Positions 7,863 to 16,134 of a stretch of DNA of 64,000 bases are shown here, one piece after another. Origin of the DNA: an uncultured Flavobacteriaceae bacterium (GTDB lineage: Bacteria > Bacteroidota > Bacteroidia > Flavobacteriales > Flavobacteriaceae); NCBI GenBank assembly GCA_947494695.1, contig CANLWB010000005.1, forward strand, positions 393,030 through 457,029, in the 5' to 3' direction. Below the pieces are notes generated by a model. It was given only the letters and a program-made list of their open reading frames with translations, searched no databases and was not told the origin of the DNA. The position numbers were made by a program, and so were the translations under genes. Each line of letters opens with the position of its first letter. Position 1 is the first letter of the stretch.

Positions 7863-8858
7863 ATGAAATACTCGCAGATAATATTTGGCAAAGATTTGTA
7901 TGATTTAGAATACAATGATATTGTTCAATTTTTCAATGAAGAAAAAGAGGAAACTTTAAATTTAGAATTTAAATCGTACCCACCTCAAGGCAACCATAAT
8001 GATAAAGAAAATGCGGTTTTTAAAGCTATTTGTGGTTTATTGAATTCAGAGGGAGGAATTGTTGTTTGGGGGGCTCCAGTTGAAACCCGAGACGCTCAAG
8101 GAAATACTTCTGCAGCAGGAGCTTTAACTCCATTTTCGACAACTCTGGATAGAGATAGATTAATTAATAAAGTTTCAAGTGTTGTTGTATCGTTAGCTAT
8201 TGGGATTCGTGTTCAAAAATTAGATGACCCAAATGGAAATTCTATATTTATAATTGAAGTAGAAAAAAGTAATTTTAAACCACATCAATTTAAAGACAAG
8301 TACTATATCCGTTTAGATGGACAAACTAAAGTTGCACCCCACTACTTAATTAGTGCAATGATGAAAAGTGTAGATTTTCCTGTGGTTAGAGGGCATATAA
8401 GATTAAAAAATGTTGATTTACAAGGGAACAATGTAATTCTAACTTTTAGAAAATTATTGTTTAATACATCTGAGTTTAATAATGATATTAACTTTTTTTA
8501 TCGAATAGTTGCAATTCCTGGCGTAATCAATATTGGTGGTGATGCATATCAAGGAGATTATACTAATGATTCTTTAAAAATAATGAGTCACGGTAGACCA
8601 AGTATGTCAGAATTTAGATTAATAATACCTTCAAATGCTTTATTGGCAAGAAATAGTGAAGTTGATATAGTTATAAATTTTGGAGGTGAAAAATCACCAT
8701 CAAAAGTATCAACATATAAATACTCTTTTACTAATTTAAATTTAGGAGAAGTAGCTAATGAAAATATATTTTTAGTAGAAAAGAATGAAAATAGCTTGCC
8801 TTCTGATGCAAATAATAAAAGTTCTGATGAGAGTATAAATGAATTATTAGATTTCTAA
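7863..8858 (+). CDS. AlbA_2 (Schlafen-type, divergent AAA) domain protein
   Basis: A 331-aa protein. The N-terminal ~165 residues form an AlbA_2 domain: ETLNLEFKSYP (the conserved E-F-K motif, about residues 30-40), AICGLLNSEGGIVVWGAP (the N-x-x-GG motif), IFIIEVEKS and YYIRLDGQT. The domain is shared by Schlafen-like proteins and bacterial transcriptional regulators or defence proteins and is thought to bind nucleic acid or nucleotides. Residues ~170-300 form a beta-rich C-terminal domain that I do not recognise, followed by a polar acidic tail. The gene is divergent from the PD-(D/E)xK-like 566-aa gene. The pair may share a promoter region at 7789-7862 and could be functional partners (inference). 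Confidence 0.75.
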   Translation: MKYSQIIFGKDLYDLEYNDIVQFFNEEKEETLNLEFKSYPPQGNHNDKENAVFKAICGLLNSEGGIVVWGAPVETRDAQGNTSAAGALTPFSTTLDRDRLINKVSSVVVSLAIGIRVQKLDDPNGNSIFIIEVEKSNFKPHQFKDKYYIRLDGQTKVAPHYLISAMMKSVDFPVVRGHIRLKNVDLQGNNVILTFRKLLFNTSEFNNDINFFYRIVAIPGVINIGGDAYQGDYTNDSLKIMSHGRPSMSEFRLIIPSNALLARNSEVDIVINFGGEKSPSKVSTYKYSFTNLNLGEVANENIFLVEKNENSLPSDANNKSSDESINELLDF

Positions 8859-8995
8859 TCCCATTCCATACACATTTTGCCTCCACTCCTCTGCCCTTTC
8901 GCAAAAAGAGTATTCCATTATATTTTAAAAGAAACTTTTGGGAAAGGAAAAAAATCTAAAAAGAAAAGTAGGTATTTATAATCGCTTTTTTCTCC

Positions 8996-9071
8996 CAAGC
9001 AAAGTTACATAACGCAGAACATTATAATTCATTTTCAATATTATAATCAGACATTATATAAAACTGCTTTG
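8996..9071. repeat. attC-like imperfect inverted repeat, copy A
   Basis: The left arm at 8996-9017 (CAAGCAAAGTTACATAACGC...) is imperfectly complementary to the right arm at 9048-9071 (CAGACATTATATAAAACTGC...), with a loop of about 30 nt. The left arm is nearly identical to copy B at 9865-9888. An upstream segment (8865-8880, CCATTCCATACA) also recurs at 9760-9771, so a unit of at least 150 bp is duplicated around the ParDE genes. Confidence 0.6.
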
Positions 9072-9123
9072 TTAACTTTAGTTTTATGAATTTTATTGTA
9101 ATAGCACTAAGGAAAGTTATAAT

Positions 9124-9414
9124 TTACAAATTGTTCTCATAATCCATACTTTGATGCAATACACGAACAATTAAAATATCTATATCCGTAGGCAAATAAA
9201 AAATGGTATGTGATTTATAAGAAAATCGTTTTAATGATAAAATAAATTCGGATGCATCGCGCCCAAGATTAGTATTATCAGCTAATATTTGAAACAATGT
9301 ATGCGTTCCTAATAAGTATTCTTTAGCTTGTTTTAGTCCGAATGTTTCAATGCCGTACTCATACATTTTGGCAAGATCAATTTCGGCGCTTCTTGATACT
9401 TTATAAACGCCCAT
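9124..9414 (-). CDS. parE: ParE-family toxin
   Basis: A 96-aa RelE/ParE-superfamily toxin. Visible family features are the N-terminal YKVSRSAEIDLAKMYEYGIETFG, a central LLGTHTLFQILADNTNLGRDASEF, and the C-terminal strands SLKRFSYKSHTIFYLP / ILIVRVLHQSMDY, where ParE proteins end in R-x-LH-x-xMD. Characterised ParE proteins inhibit DNA gyrase. Its start overlaps the end of the antitoxin gene by 14 bp, the typical ParD-then-ParE translationally coupled arrangement. The flanking repeat elements (8996-9071 and 9865-10011) suggest the pair travels as a unit. Confidence 0.9.
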   Translation of the reverse strand: MGVYKVSRSAEIDLAKMYEYGIETFGLKQAKEYLLGTHTLFQILADNTNLGRDASEFILSLKRFSYKSHTIFYLPTDIDILIVRVLHQSMDYENNL

Positions 9415-9658
9415 CTGCCCGCATACGGTCTTCGACTTCCTTCATGATATCTGGAACGGATTTATCACTAACACCACTTTGCATACCTTCAGTTATAGCT
9501 GCTTTGAGTGCAGAAAATTTAGCATTTTGCGCTTGATCACGTCTTACTAAATCACGAAGGTATTCACTATCATTAGTGAAATCTCCTATTGTAATTCGTG
9601 ACTTTATCCACTTATCCTGTTTTTCAGTAAATGTTACTGTTTTTCTAATTGTTGACAT
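9401..9658 (-). CDS. parD: ParD-family antitoxin
   Basis: An 85-aa antitoxin. The N-terminal ribbon-helix-helix domain is visible as IRKTVTFTEKQDKWIKSRITIGDFTNDSEYLRDLVRRDQ, the CopG/ParD DNA-binding module. It is followed by a C-terminal arm (ALKAAITEGMQSGVSDKSVPDIMKEVEDRMRADG) that normally wraps and neutralises ParE. ParD dimers usually autoregulate the operon. The last 14 bp overlap the ParE start. The short upstream leader (9659-9718) contains no obvious palindrome beyond AT-rich sequence. Confidence 0.9.
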   Translation of the reverse strand: MSTIRKTVTFTEKQDKWIKSRITIGDFTNDSEYLRDLVRRDQAQNAKFSALKAAITEGMQSGVSDKSVPDIMKEVEDRMRADGRL

Positions 9659-10487
9659 AAACTCATGCTTTAATAGTCATACTATTGATGCAATTTAGCG
9701 TATTTAATTGAATATTGCAAAATTCGGATAGTACAAGTATGTGTATTCGATAATTACCTCCATTCCATACATGCTCCACTTCACTCCTATCTTCATTTCG
9801 GGTAAAGTGTATTCATTTGAGAATAAAAAAACCGAAGAAGCTTAGAATTGATAAAAGCTTTTTACCAAAGCAAAGTTACATAACGCAGAACATTATAGTA
9901 CACGTTTAATATTGGATTATCCAGTGGATGATCAATATTAAAACAACATTTAGTTATTTGATGTGAGTTATTATATAGCTATAATAGCCATTATGCAAAA
10001 TTGCCACTGCCAAGCGCTCGATTGCTTTTTCTATTTTGTTAGTATTTAAACAATCATTTAATTCAATTTAGTTATAGAAGTATTAACCTTACAACGAGTA
10101 TTTTTGCACCTTAGGAAAAGTCCTGCTCGTTTTACAAAGAATAACTTATTTTTATTTTGTACTTATTTAAGTATGTAATGGTAAACATAATATAAATAAT
10201 CACTCTTATGGTGTGATTATTCACTTATTCTGTGTCACCTAAGAAATGGCGTAAATTAAATTATGGTAGAGAAAACTGCTATCGCTGGACCAGGTGCATA
10301 AAATGAGTTTGCTTTACAAAGAAATACAGCTTTATATCTATTTTTAGAAAATTACAAAACTAGATTTAGGGATAACAAATATTTCATCTGCTTTGAACAG
10401 CATAAAGATATTCTTTTTTGTTTTTAATGATAAAAATGAAGCTTATCAATCGAATCATAGGATAAAAATCTACACACAAAAATTAAC
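9659..10487. other. Gene-poor stretch with recurrent repeats
   Basis: No gene was found in these 829 bp. The segment holds repeat copy B (9760-10020), whose right end (CCATTATGCAAAATTGCCAC then TGCCAAGCGCTCG) matches 4028-4056 at the other side of the island. It also holds a perfect 9-bp hairpin, AATAATCAC at 10195-10203 against GTGATTATT at 10213-10221 with a 9-nt loop. The remainder up to 10487 is AT-rich with no visible signal. Confidence 0.55.
9865..10011. repeat. attC-like imperfect inverted repeat, copy B
   Basis: The left arm at 9865-9888 (CCAAAGCAAAGTTACATAAC...) pairs imperfectly with the right arm at 9988-10011 (CCATTATGCAAAATTGCCAC...). The left arm repeats that of copy A, and the right arm repeats 4028-4051. 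The intervening ~100 bp contains the inverted partner of 4465-4482 at 9917-9934. Confidence 0.6.
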
Positions 10488-12209
10488 ATGGAAAATAAGG
10501 AAACAAAATCTATTCAAAACCCATTTAAGGGAACAGGAAAATTATGGGGGATATTTTCAGCTATTTCGTTAATCACAGGTATTATTCTCTTGCTGTCAAC
10601 TAAGGTAGATTTTCAGATTTTTAGAGCCAATATATCGAATGAACATGGAGAACAAATAGTTCCATTTGGTCAATTTGCTTTAAGGCTTTTTAGCGGATTA
10701 CTACTACTAGGGCTTGGTATAAAATACATTAGAGTAGCTCTTTCTGCTATATTTAAGTTTGACCCTGATAAAAGGCTAACCGAAAGTCTAGCTAAAGAGC
10801 ATAATTCAGATAAAAAAGCTCACCATAAGTATAATTCAAAGTTAATCTCTGATATATTGAAAGGAGAAAACTATGAATTAATAAATCCCGAAAAAACGAT
10901 TGAAAATATAACGGTTAAGGTATTTTCTGGAATTAAAAAAATTCCTCCAAGATATTTCTATGTTTCACAAAATTTTTTAAATGCAGTTGTTTCATCATTA
11001 TCTCCATTCTTAATTTTATTAGTTGCTTTATTTTTAAATTATCTTGAAATTATTGATATTTTTTTGGGAAATAGATTTGAATGGTTATTATTACTGGTTT
11101 CTCTTTCTGTTATTTTTTCTTGGAGCCCTTTCAGTCCAATAACCAAAGGAGCTAAAAAGAGCATAGTGCCTATAATTTTATCGTTAAGCTCAATTGGTGC
11201 GTTTTTAATTGTTAGGACTTCTTCATTAAACTACGAACTCCCTGAAATACCAAGTAGCGTATTTTTGGTGACCCTAATCTTTGTAGCATTGAGTTCAGGA
11301 ATATTTTTAGCATTCTTCTATTTACTGAAGAGGAGAGTGAGTATTGAGGATACTAATGATGAAATTTCTAAACTTCCTCCAATTCATGATGACTTGGATG
11401 TTCATCCTGATGAAATGCATAGGGTTATTTCAAATTACCTGGAAGACTTAGGTGATCCTATTTTGCCAAATAGAATTTATAAGAAATACTATCGTGCAGA
11501 CAATGGTAAATTTCATATGGATTTAATGCAAGAAACTCAACCTGTTCCTCAATCAACCTTGAATGATTCAGTGTTGATAAAGAACGCTAACTTTTTAACT
11601 AGAATAGGTTTTATTGGAGCAATTTTGGGTTTGATTCTATTTATCATACTCACTAGTATTTCGAACACCTTAATTGGTCTTGTACTTTCAACTGTTACTT
11701 CGCTTGGAATTGTGAATTTTGGATTAAAATTAATTCATTTGAGTAATTTGTTTTTGTCTGAATTTGCATTCGAATCTAACATTATCTCAGTTTATGGTGA
11801 GGGCGAGTATAAATCATCTCAACTTACTGCTGGACGTGGAATATATGATTCTATAGAATCAAGAAACGATGTCATTAAATCAAGCATCTCATTGCAGTTA
11901 GTAAGTTCTAATATAATATCTGTAAGTTTTATCCAGCTTGGTAAAGCTGATCCTTTTAAAAATTCTCCTCGGTATATAGTTTCATTAAGAAAAGATGATA
12001 ATTCAAATTCATATTTAAAGAATTCATTTAAAAAATACCTTTTAGAAAAATCTCAAATTATTGGAGTGAGCATAAGAGATGCTGAAAAAATACAGAATCT
12101 AAATAATTTATCAGCTTCAACTAAAACTAATAAATTACCCGATAAGAAAAAGAACGAGGAGGATAATAATTTACTTGGAGATAATCCGGATGATTCAACA
12201 ACGTTTTGA
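10488..12209 (+). CDS. Unknown polytopic membrane protein (573 aa)
   Basis: I do not recognise the family. Hydrophobic segments are at about residues 18-38, 60-80, 165-190, 200-217, 225-243, 255-280 and 370-415 (a double-length hydrophobic stretch). An N-terminal pair is thus followed by a four-segment core and a second hydrophobic block. Between the core and the last block lies a hydrophilic region with HPDEMHRVISNYLEDLGDPILPNRIYKKYYR (about 305-340). Residues ~430-530 form a soluble C-terminal domain and the tail is Lys/Asp-rich. No signal peptide is present. The gene stands alone between repeat copy B and a broken DUF488 fragment, and its stop lies inside that fragment, as if it had been inserted there. 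A role in defence or stress is possible, but nothing in the sequence proves it. Confidence 0.6.
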   Translation: MENKETKSIQNPFKGTGKLWGIFSAISLITGIILLLSTKVDFQIFRANISNEHGEQIVPFGQFALRLFSGLLLLGLGIKYIRVALSAIFKFDPDKRLTESLAKEHNSDKKAHHKYNSKLISDILKGENYELINPEKTIENITVKVFSGIKKIPPRYFYVSQNFLNAVVSSLSPFLILLVALFLNYLEIIDIFLGNRFEWLLLLVSLSVIFSWSPFSPITKGAKKSIVPIILSLSSIGAFLIVRTSSLNYELPEIPSSVFLVTLIFVALSSGIFLAFFYLLKRRVSIEDTNDEISKLPPIHDDLDVHPDEMHRVISNYLEDLGDPILPNRIYKKYYRADNGKFHMDLMQETQPVPQSTLNDSVLIKNANFLTRIGFIGAILGLILFIILTSISNTLIGLVLSTVTSLGIVNFGLKLIHLSNLFLSEFAFESNIISVYGEGEYKSSQLTAGRGIYDSIESRNDVIKSSISLQLVSSNIISVSFIQLGKADPFKNSPRYIVSLRKDDNSNSYLKNSFKKYLLEKSQIIGVSIRDAEKIQNLNNLSASTKTNKLPDKKKNEEDNNLLGDNPDDSTTF

Positions 12210-12332
12210 AAATAAAGCCAGTTGAACAGGTCCAACATCGAAGACAAACTCAATATCATATGCTTTTAATTCCTTAATAAAGGAATCTATTTTTTTGTTA
12301 CCATGTCCAATAGAATATATTACTACTATCAT
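12195..12332 (-). pseudogene. DUF488 N-terminal fragment (45 codons)
   Basis: On the minus strand, an ATG at 12332 opens a frame reading MIVVIYSIGHGNKKIDSFI, then KELKAYDIEFVFDVGPVQ, stopping at 12195. The start matches DUF488 proteins, which begin with a YTIGHSN-type motif, a short helix and a strand ending in FDVR. Homology appears to end right after FDV, where family members continue with R-S/T-x-P-x-S. The 3' part of the gene is missing. The remnant overlaps the last 15 bp of the 573-aa membrane protein gene, so it probably marks the right boundary of inserted DNA. Confidence 0.6.
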
Positions 12333-12590
12333 GCAACTCTATTCTATAACATGCTCATAAAGCATTCCACAAGAATACAAAATTACTCTACCAGATAATC
12401 GCTACACATCTCCTCAAATTTCGACAATGAATTCAACCTTTTGTAGGAACTATACTATTAGATAACTAATGTCCCTAAAATCACCTACAAATTCTAGAGA
12501 TTTTGTTCAAATAAAACCGCATTCACATGATTATCAATACTTAAATTATATATTTTTGTGTCTATACAATAAATCCTGTAAAATCATGTA
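12333..12590. promoter_or_regulatory. Intergenic region with TAnnTTTG promoter box before the IPT/TIG lipoprotein gene
   Basis: TATTTTTG at 12551-12558 matches the Bacteroidota -7 consensus TAnnTTTG, 33 bp before the ATG at 12591. A clear -33 TTTG at the right distance is not visible. Nothing else was recognised in this stretch. Confidence 0.35.
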
Positions 12591-14285
12591 ATGAAACTAA
12601 CCTTACCTAGAACTTTATGTACACTATTGGTTTTCATAATCTTATCTTGTAGTAGCGACGATTCTAAATCCGGATCAATCCAAACCATCTCTAACGCGCC
12701 TCTTGAAGGCCTATTAGGGGATGAAATAACCCTAGTTGGCGAGAATTTGGAATCAAACAAACTACAAGTTTTCTTCGATCTTGAGGAAGCACAAATAATC
12801 TCTTTTTCACCTACAGAAATTAAAGTAAGGGTTCCTCGAACATTGGAAAGGTTTGATCCTACACTTAAGGTAATAAATCTTGAAACTAATGAGGATATTT
12901 TAAATACTCAATTTAAATTAAAAACACCCAAAGTTACCGCTTACAGTAGTAGCACCATCACCTTTAGCGAAAGGCTAACTATTAAGGGAGAAAACTTTGA
13001 TATAAATGACGATTTTATAGAGGTACGTTTAAACTCCGAAAAAGCACAAATCCTAAGTGTTAGCCATGAAGAAATAGACGTATATATTCCTTTCAAAATT
13101 CTAGATGCGGATTTGGAAGTTGAGGTGGATGCCCAATTACAACATACTACATCTGAAATCGATTTAAGACTTAAAAATCCAGCTATGGAAGTTCTGCTTA
13201 CCGATGCCGTTAGAGGTTACAACAGTTCCATACAGGTTACTGGTATAAACTTTAATCCGGTAGAAGAGTTTGGTGAGGTATTTATAGATGGTTTGCCTTG
13301 TCTTTACAGTTCTGGAAATGAAGGATTAAATATCGACGTTCCTAAGGGGCCATTTAACGAATTTAGTATTAAAACCATTACCTATAAAACCGCTGGTTTA
13401 ACCACAACTCTTGATGTTGATATTGAGATTTTAACACCTGGTATTATGGTGGATCATTTAGAAGATTTATATGGTTTTGATGTTATAACCTACAATAATA
13501 AAGCCTACGCGTTCTCTGCCGACACCGATTCTGAAGGATACGGCTTTAGAGTAGAATTGCACGAGTTTACAGAAGAAACAGAAAAATGGCGTAAAATTGA
13601 AGGCTTTGGCTTTGATGGGTACCTGAACGATTTTGCATTTGATAACAATAACTCCATCTATTTATATAAAGGAATTGCAGATAACACCTTTGAACTTACT
13701 AAGTTTAATTTAGATGACTTTACCGAAACAACAATAGAAACACCTTTTCCTCTCAGTTTGCATAATGCCAGTTTTTTCGCCATGAATAACGATCTATACG
13801 TACTTTATGGAAGCTCTATTGAAAATGATGAAACCACTCCGTCGGAAAAAAAATACCGTTATAGAGCCAATCAAAATTCTTGGGAAGAAATTGACGAGAC
13901 CCAATTTACCGAGTCTATATGGAAAAGTGGTAGAATATCAAGACGAATTTTTAATAACGATGAACTCTATATTACTTTTAGTTTTAGAGGAGGAACTTCT
14001 AAATTGGATAGTGGGTTAAACCTAACGAATTTGCTTACTTACAATCAAGGTTATACATTATTTGCTTATGAAGATAAAGTAGTAAGCCGAGGCACAAACG
14101 TTATAAATGATAGAGCCTACCTCTACAATATTTATACACCGGCACAATATACCGAAGTTCAATTTATTCACTCTCATTTTGGGTGGTTTTTTGTATTAAG
14201 CGATACTATTTATTACCATGCTGGCTTCGCAGGAAACTATTCGACATATAAACTAAGAGACGACTTTTTAAATGAAATTTTATAG
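12591..14285 (+). CDS. IPT/TIG-domain surface lipoprotein
   Basis: A 564-aa predicted lipoprotein. The signal peptide (TLCTLLVFIILSC) ends at a lipobox Cys near residue 20, followed by SSDDSKSG, a Bacteroidota lipoprotein export-like acidic stretch. Residues ~33-280 contain three IPT/TIG immunoglobulin-like units, each starting with a GxxxTIxGENF-like motif (DEITLVGENLES, ERLTIKGENFDI, SSIQVTGINFNP). Residues ~285-560 look like a beta-propeller of kelch-like blades (YNNKAYAFSADT, NDLYVLYGS, NDELYITFS). IPT plus propeller proteins in this phylum often serve as glycan or protein binding surface proteins. The stop overlaps the next gene by 14 bp, implying coupled expression. Confidence 0.7.
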   Translation: MKLTLPRTLCTLLVFIILSCSSDDSKSGSIQTISNAPLEGLLGDEITLVGENLESNKLQVFFDLEEAQIISFSPTEIKVRVPRTLERFDPTLKVINLETNEDILNTQFKLKTPKVTAYSSSTITFSERLTIKGENFDINDDFIEVRLNSEKAQILSVSHEEIDVYIPFKILDADLEVEVDAQLQHTTSEIDLRLKNPAMEVLLTDAVRGYNSSIQVTGINFNPVEEFGEVFIDGLPCLYSSGNEGLNIDVPKGPFNEFSIKTITYKTAGLTTTLDVDIEILTPGIMVDHLEDLYGFDVITYNNKAYAFSADTDSEGYGFRVELHEFTEETEKWRKIEGFGFDGYLNDFAFDNNNSIYLYKGIADNTFELTKFNLDDFTETTIETPFPLSLHNASFFAMNNDLYVLYGSSIENDETTPSEKKYRYRANQNSWEEIDETQFTESIWKSGRISRRIFNNDELYITFSFRGGTSKLDSGLNLTNLLTYNQGYTLFAYEDKVVSRGTNVINDRAYLYNIYTPAQYTEVQFIHSHFGWFFVLSDTIYYHAGFAGNYSTYKLRDDFLNEIL

Positions 14286-15609
14286 CACCTTTATTATTAC
14301 GGTTTTTACATTTTTTATAATTTTTTCATGCGATTCATCTGATGATGGTCCAGCATTGGAAGATTCCGTAAGCATTGTTATCACTTCTTTCCAACCTTCA
14401 AAAAATAAAGTAGAAATTACTTGGGACTTAAAAAGGTTTAACGGGGCCATTGTAAACGATTTAAATGTAATTAGATCTAGCAATGATGAAGATGCTGGTA
14501 GCAGACAAGAAATTATTGCCAATTTACCTTCAAATGAAACTAAATTTGTTGATACCGATGTTCCTTATTTAGAAGATGTTAATTATAGTATTGTAGCAAG
14601 ATACTTTGTTGAAAACCAAGACGACATTGAATATTTTGATACACAATCAGAGGAAGAAACCTATGAAAGAGAAATAACAAAAATTTCAAGAATCCCTAAT
14701 CATATTATTCAAGACCCCGTAGATCCAGATAATTACCATTTTTTGATAAGAAGCGCTAATATTGATTTACACAAGTACAATATGTCAAGCGGTAAAATTG
14801 AAGCCAATAAAGTGTTTTCTGGTGGTTATAATCATTACGATAAAATAATGACTGATGGTAACGCTCTTTTTGTTGGTAGTAAACAAGGGGTAATTTATAA
14901 ACTTAATAGATTTGATTATACCGAAACGGACTCATATTCTGTTCCAGTAAAGGATGAATTAGAATCTTTCAGCATTAGATCAAGCGAAATTCATTACAAT
15001 GACAACGAACATTGGAAGTATTATAATATGACCGACCAAGCATCTGGACATGTAAATGACTATTTCGCAACTAATTTTGCATATTCTTTAGATTTACCTA
15101 ATGACAACATGCTTATAATAAGGTATAATTACCCTTCTTATTTTGGAGCACTTTATAATATAAGTACATTTAACAGTTTAGACTTGTTACATATAACCAA
15201 TTTCGATACTAATTTTAGCAGTCCATTAGATAAAGGAATACTACATTTTAAAGCAGATAAAAGCCAATTTGTATCCACTATATTTGGCAGGGTAATTTCA
15301 ACCGACGATTTATCCCTGGTCACCGAATTAAAAGATAAAACAGGTAAAGACTACTTGTATTTTAATTATGATAATAACGGTAAACTGTATGGTGCCGTTC
15401 AAAACGAAAAATTAATTCATGTTTTTGATGATCAAACTTATGAGTTAATGGATACCATTGAAACTAAGTTGTACCCTATATTTCCGTTTATATCTGGAAA
15501 CGGAGAAATACAAAGCCTTGGTAGATACTCTAGAGTTGGGTATTGGCGTTATCATGATGGTTTTAATCTATTTAGCGCTCATCTAAATTGTGCCATTGAA
15601 ACATTTTAA
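14272..15609 (+). CDS. Surface lipoprotein with FnIII-like N-terminal domain
   Basis: A 445-aa predicted lipoprotein. The signal peptide FIITVFTFFIIFSC has a lipobox Cys near residue 20, followed by DSSDDGP, an acidic stretch typical of surface-exported flavobacterial lipoproteins. Residues ~30-125 resemble a fibronectin type III / Ig-like domain (VEITWDLKRFNGAIVNDLNVIRSS ... NYSIVARYFVE). Residues ~135-440 contain propeller-like repeats (SGKIEANKVFSGGYN, GNALFVGSKQGVIYKLN, YDNNGKLYGAVQ). No enzyme motif is visible. The start overlaps the IPT/TIG gene by 14 bp, so the two probably act together at the cell surface. The start ATG was chosen because it begins the signal peptide. Confidence 0.65.
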   Translation: MKFYSTFIITVFTFFIIFSCDSSDDGPALEDSVSIVITSFQPSKNKVEITWDLKRFNGAIVNDLNVIRSSNDEDAGSRQEIIANLPSNETKFVDTDVPYLEDVNYSIVARYFVENQDDIEYFDTQSEEETYEREITKISRIPNHIIQDPVDPDNYHFLIRSANIDLHKYNMSSGKIEANKVFSGGYNHYDKIMTDGNALFVGSKQGVIYKLNRFDYTETDSYSVPVKDELESFSIRSSEIHYNDNEHWKYYNMTDQASGHVNDYFATNFAYSLDLPNDNMLIIRYNYPSYFGALYNISTFNSLDLLHITNFDTNFSSPLDKGILHFKADKSQFVSTIFGRVISTDDLSLVTELKDKTGKDYLYFNYDNNGKLYGAVQNEKLIHVFDDQTYELMDTIETKLYPIFPFISGNGEIQSLGRYSRVGYWRYHDGFNLFSAHLNCAIETF

Positions 15610-16134
15610 TCAAAAAGAATTCCTCGACGCTCTGTGTCGGGGTTTCCATTGAAATTGTCATTCCCGTGTGGTCAGTGAGCGTAGCCGAACTGAAAACGGG
15701 AATCTAAATACAAAATTTCGAATTTTGACCCATTAAGGTCAAAATGAAACGGGCGAAACCTGTGCTGAGCCTGCCGAAGTATACCCCTATGGCTCTGCCT
15801 CGGGGATAGTTCGTTTCAAGAATTTTTTTTTGTTTATAATTTTCTAATAGCGTTTAGGACAACCTTTATTTAAAAAAATAAAGGTTAAACCAATCTTTCC
15901 ATCAATCTTACCCTTAAAACATCAGTGCATCTTAGGCAGCAATCAAGGCATTAAGAATTCCTTGGAAAGATTTCAGGTTAGTTTTTGATGTGAGCGTGTT
16001 TAAAAACTATACAAACTTAAAACGTCTATAGGGATAATCTTAGTTTTGTCTTTGAACTGGAGATGATTTTGAGAAACTATGGTTTTCGATGTTAATTTAG
16101 TTGATGAAAACCAAATCAGTAATAAAATACTAAA
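15610..16134. repeat. Intergenic region with REP-like hairpins
   Basis: No gene was found in these 525 bp. ATTCCCGT near 15660 pairs with ACGGGAAT near 15697, with the core GAGCGTAGCCGAA between them, giving a long hairpin. A second structure runs from about 15741 (TGAAACG) to 15820 (CGTTTCA), with an inner CCCC/GGGG pair and GCTGAGCCTGCCGAAG. The core is shared with 4055-4125. A long run of T at about 15821-15832 could serve as a terminator for the upstream lipoprotein pair. Confidence 0.5.

Noticed and set aside
12053..12259. Minus-strand frame over the end of the 573-aa gene
   Set aside because: It is a different frame from the DUF488 fragment and has no similarity of its own; it is a shadow of the plus-strand gene.
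3433..12590. Classical integron
   Set aside because: No integrase and no attI were found, and gene orientations are mixed; only attC-like repeats are present, so this is kept as a hypothesis.
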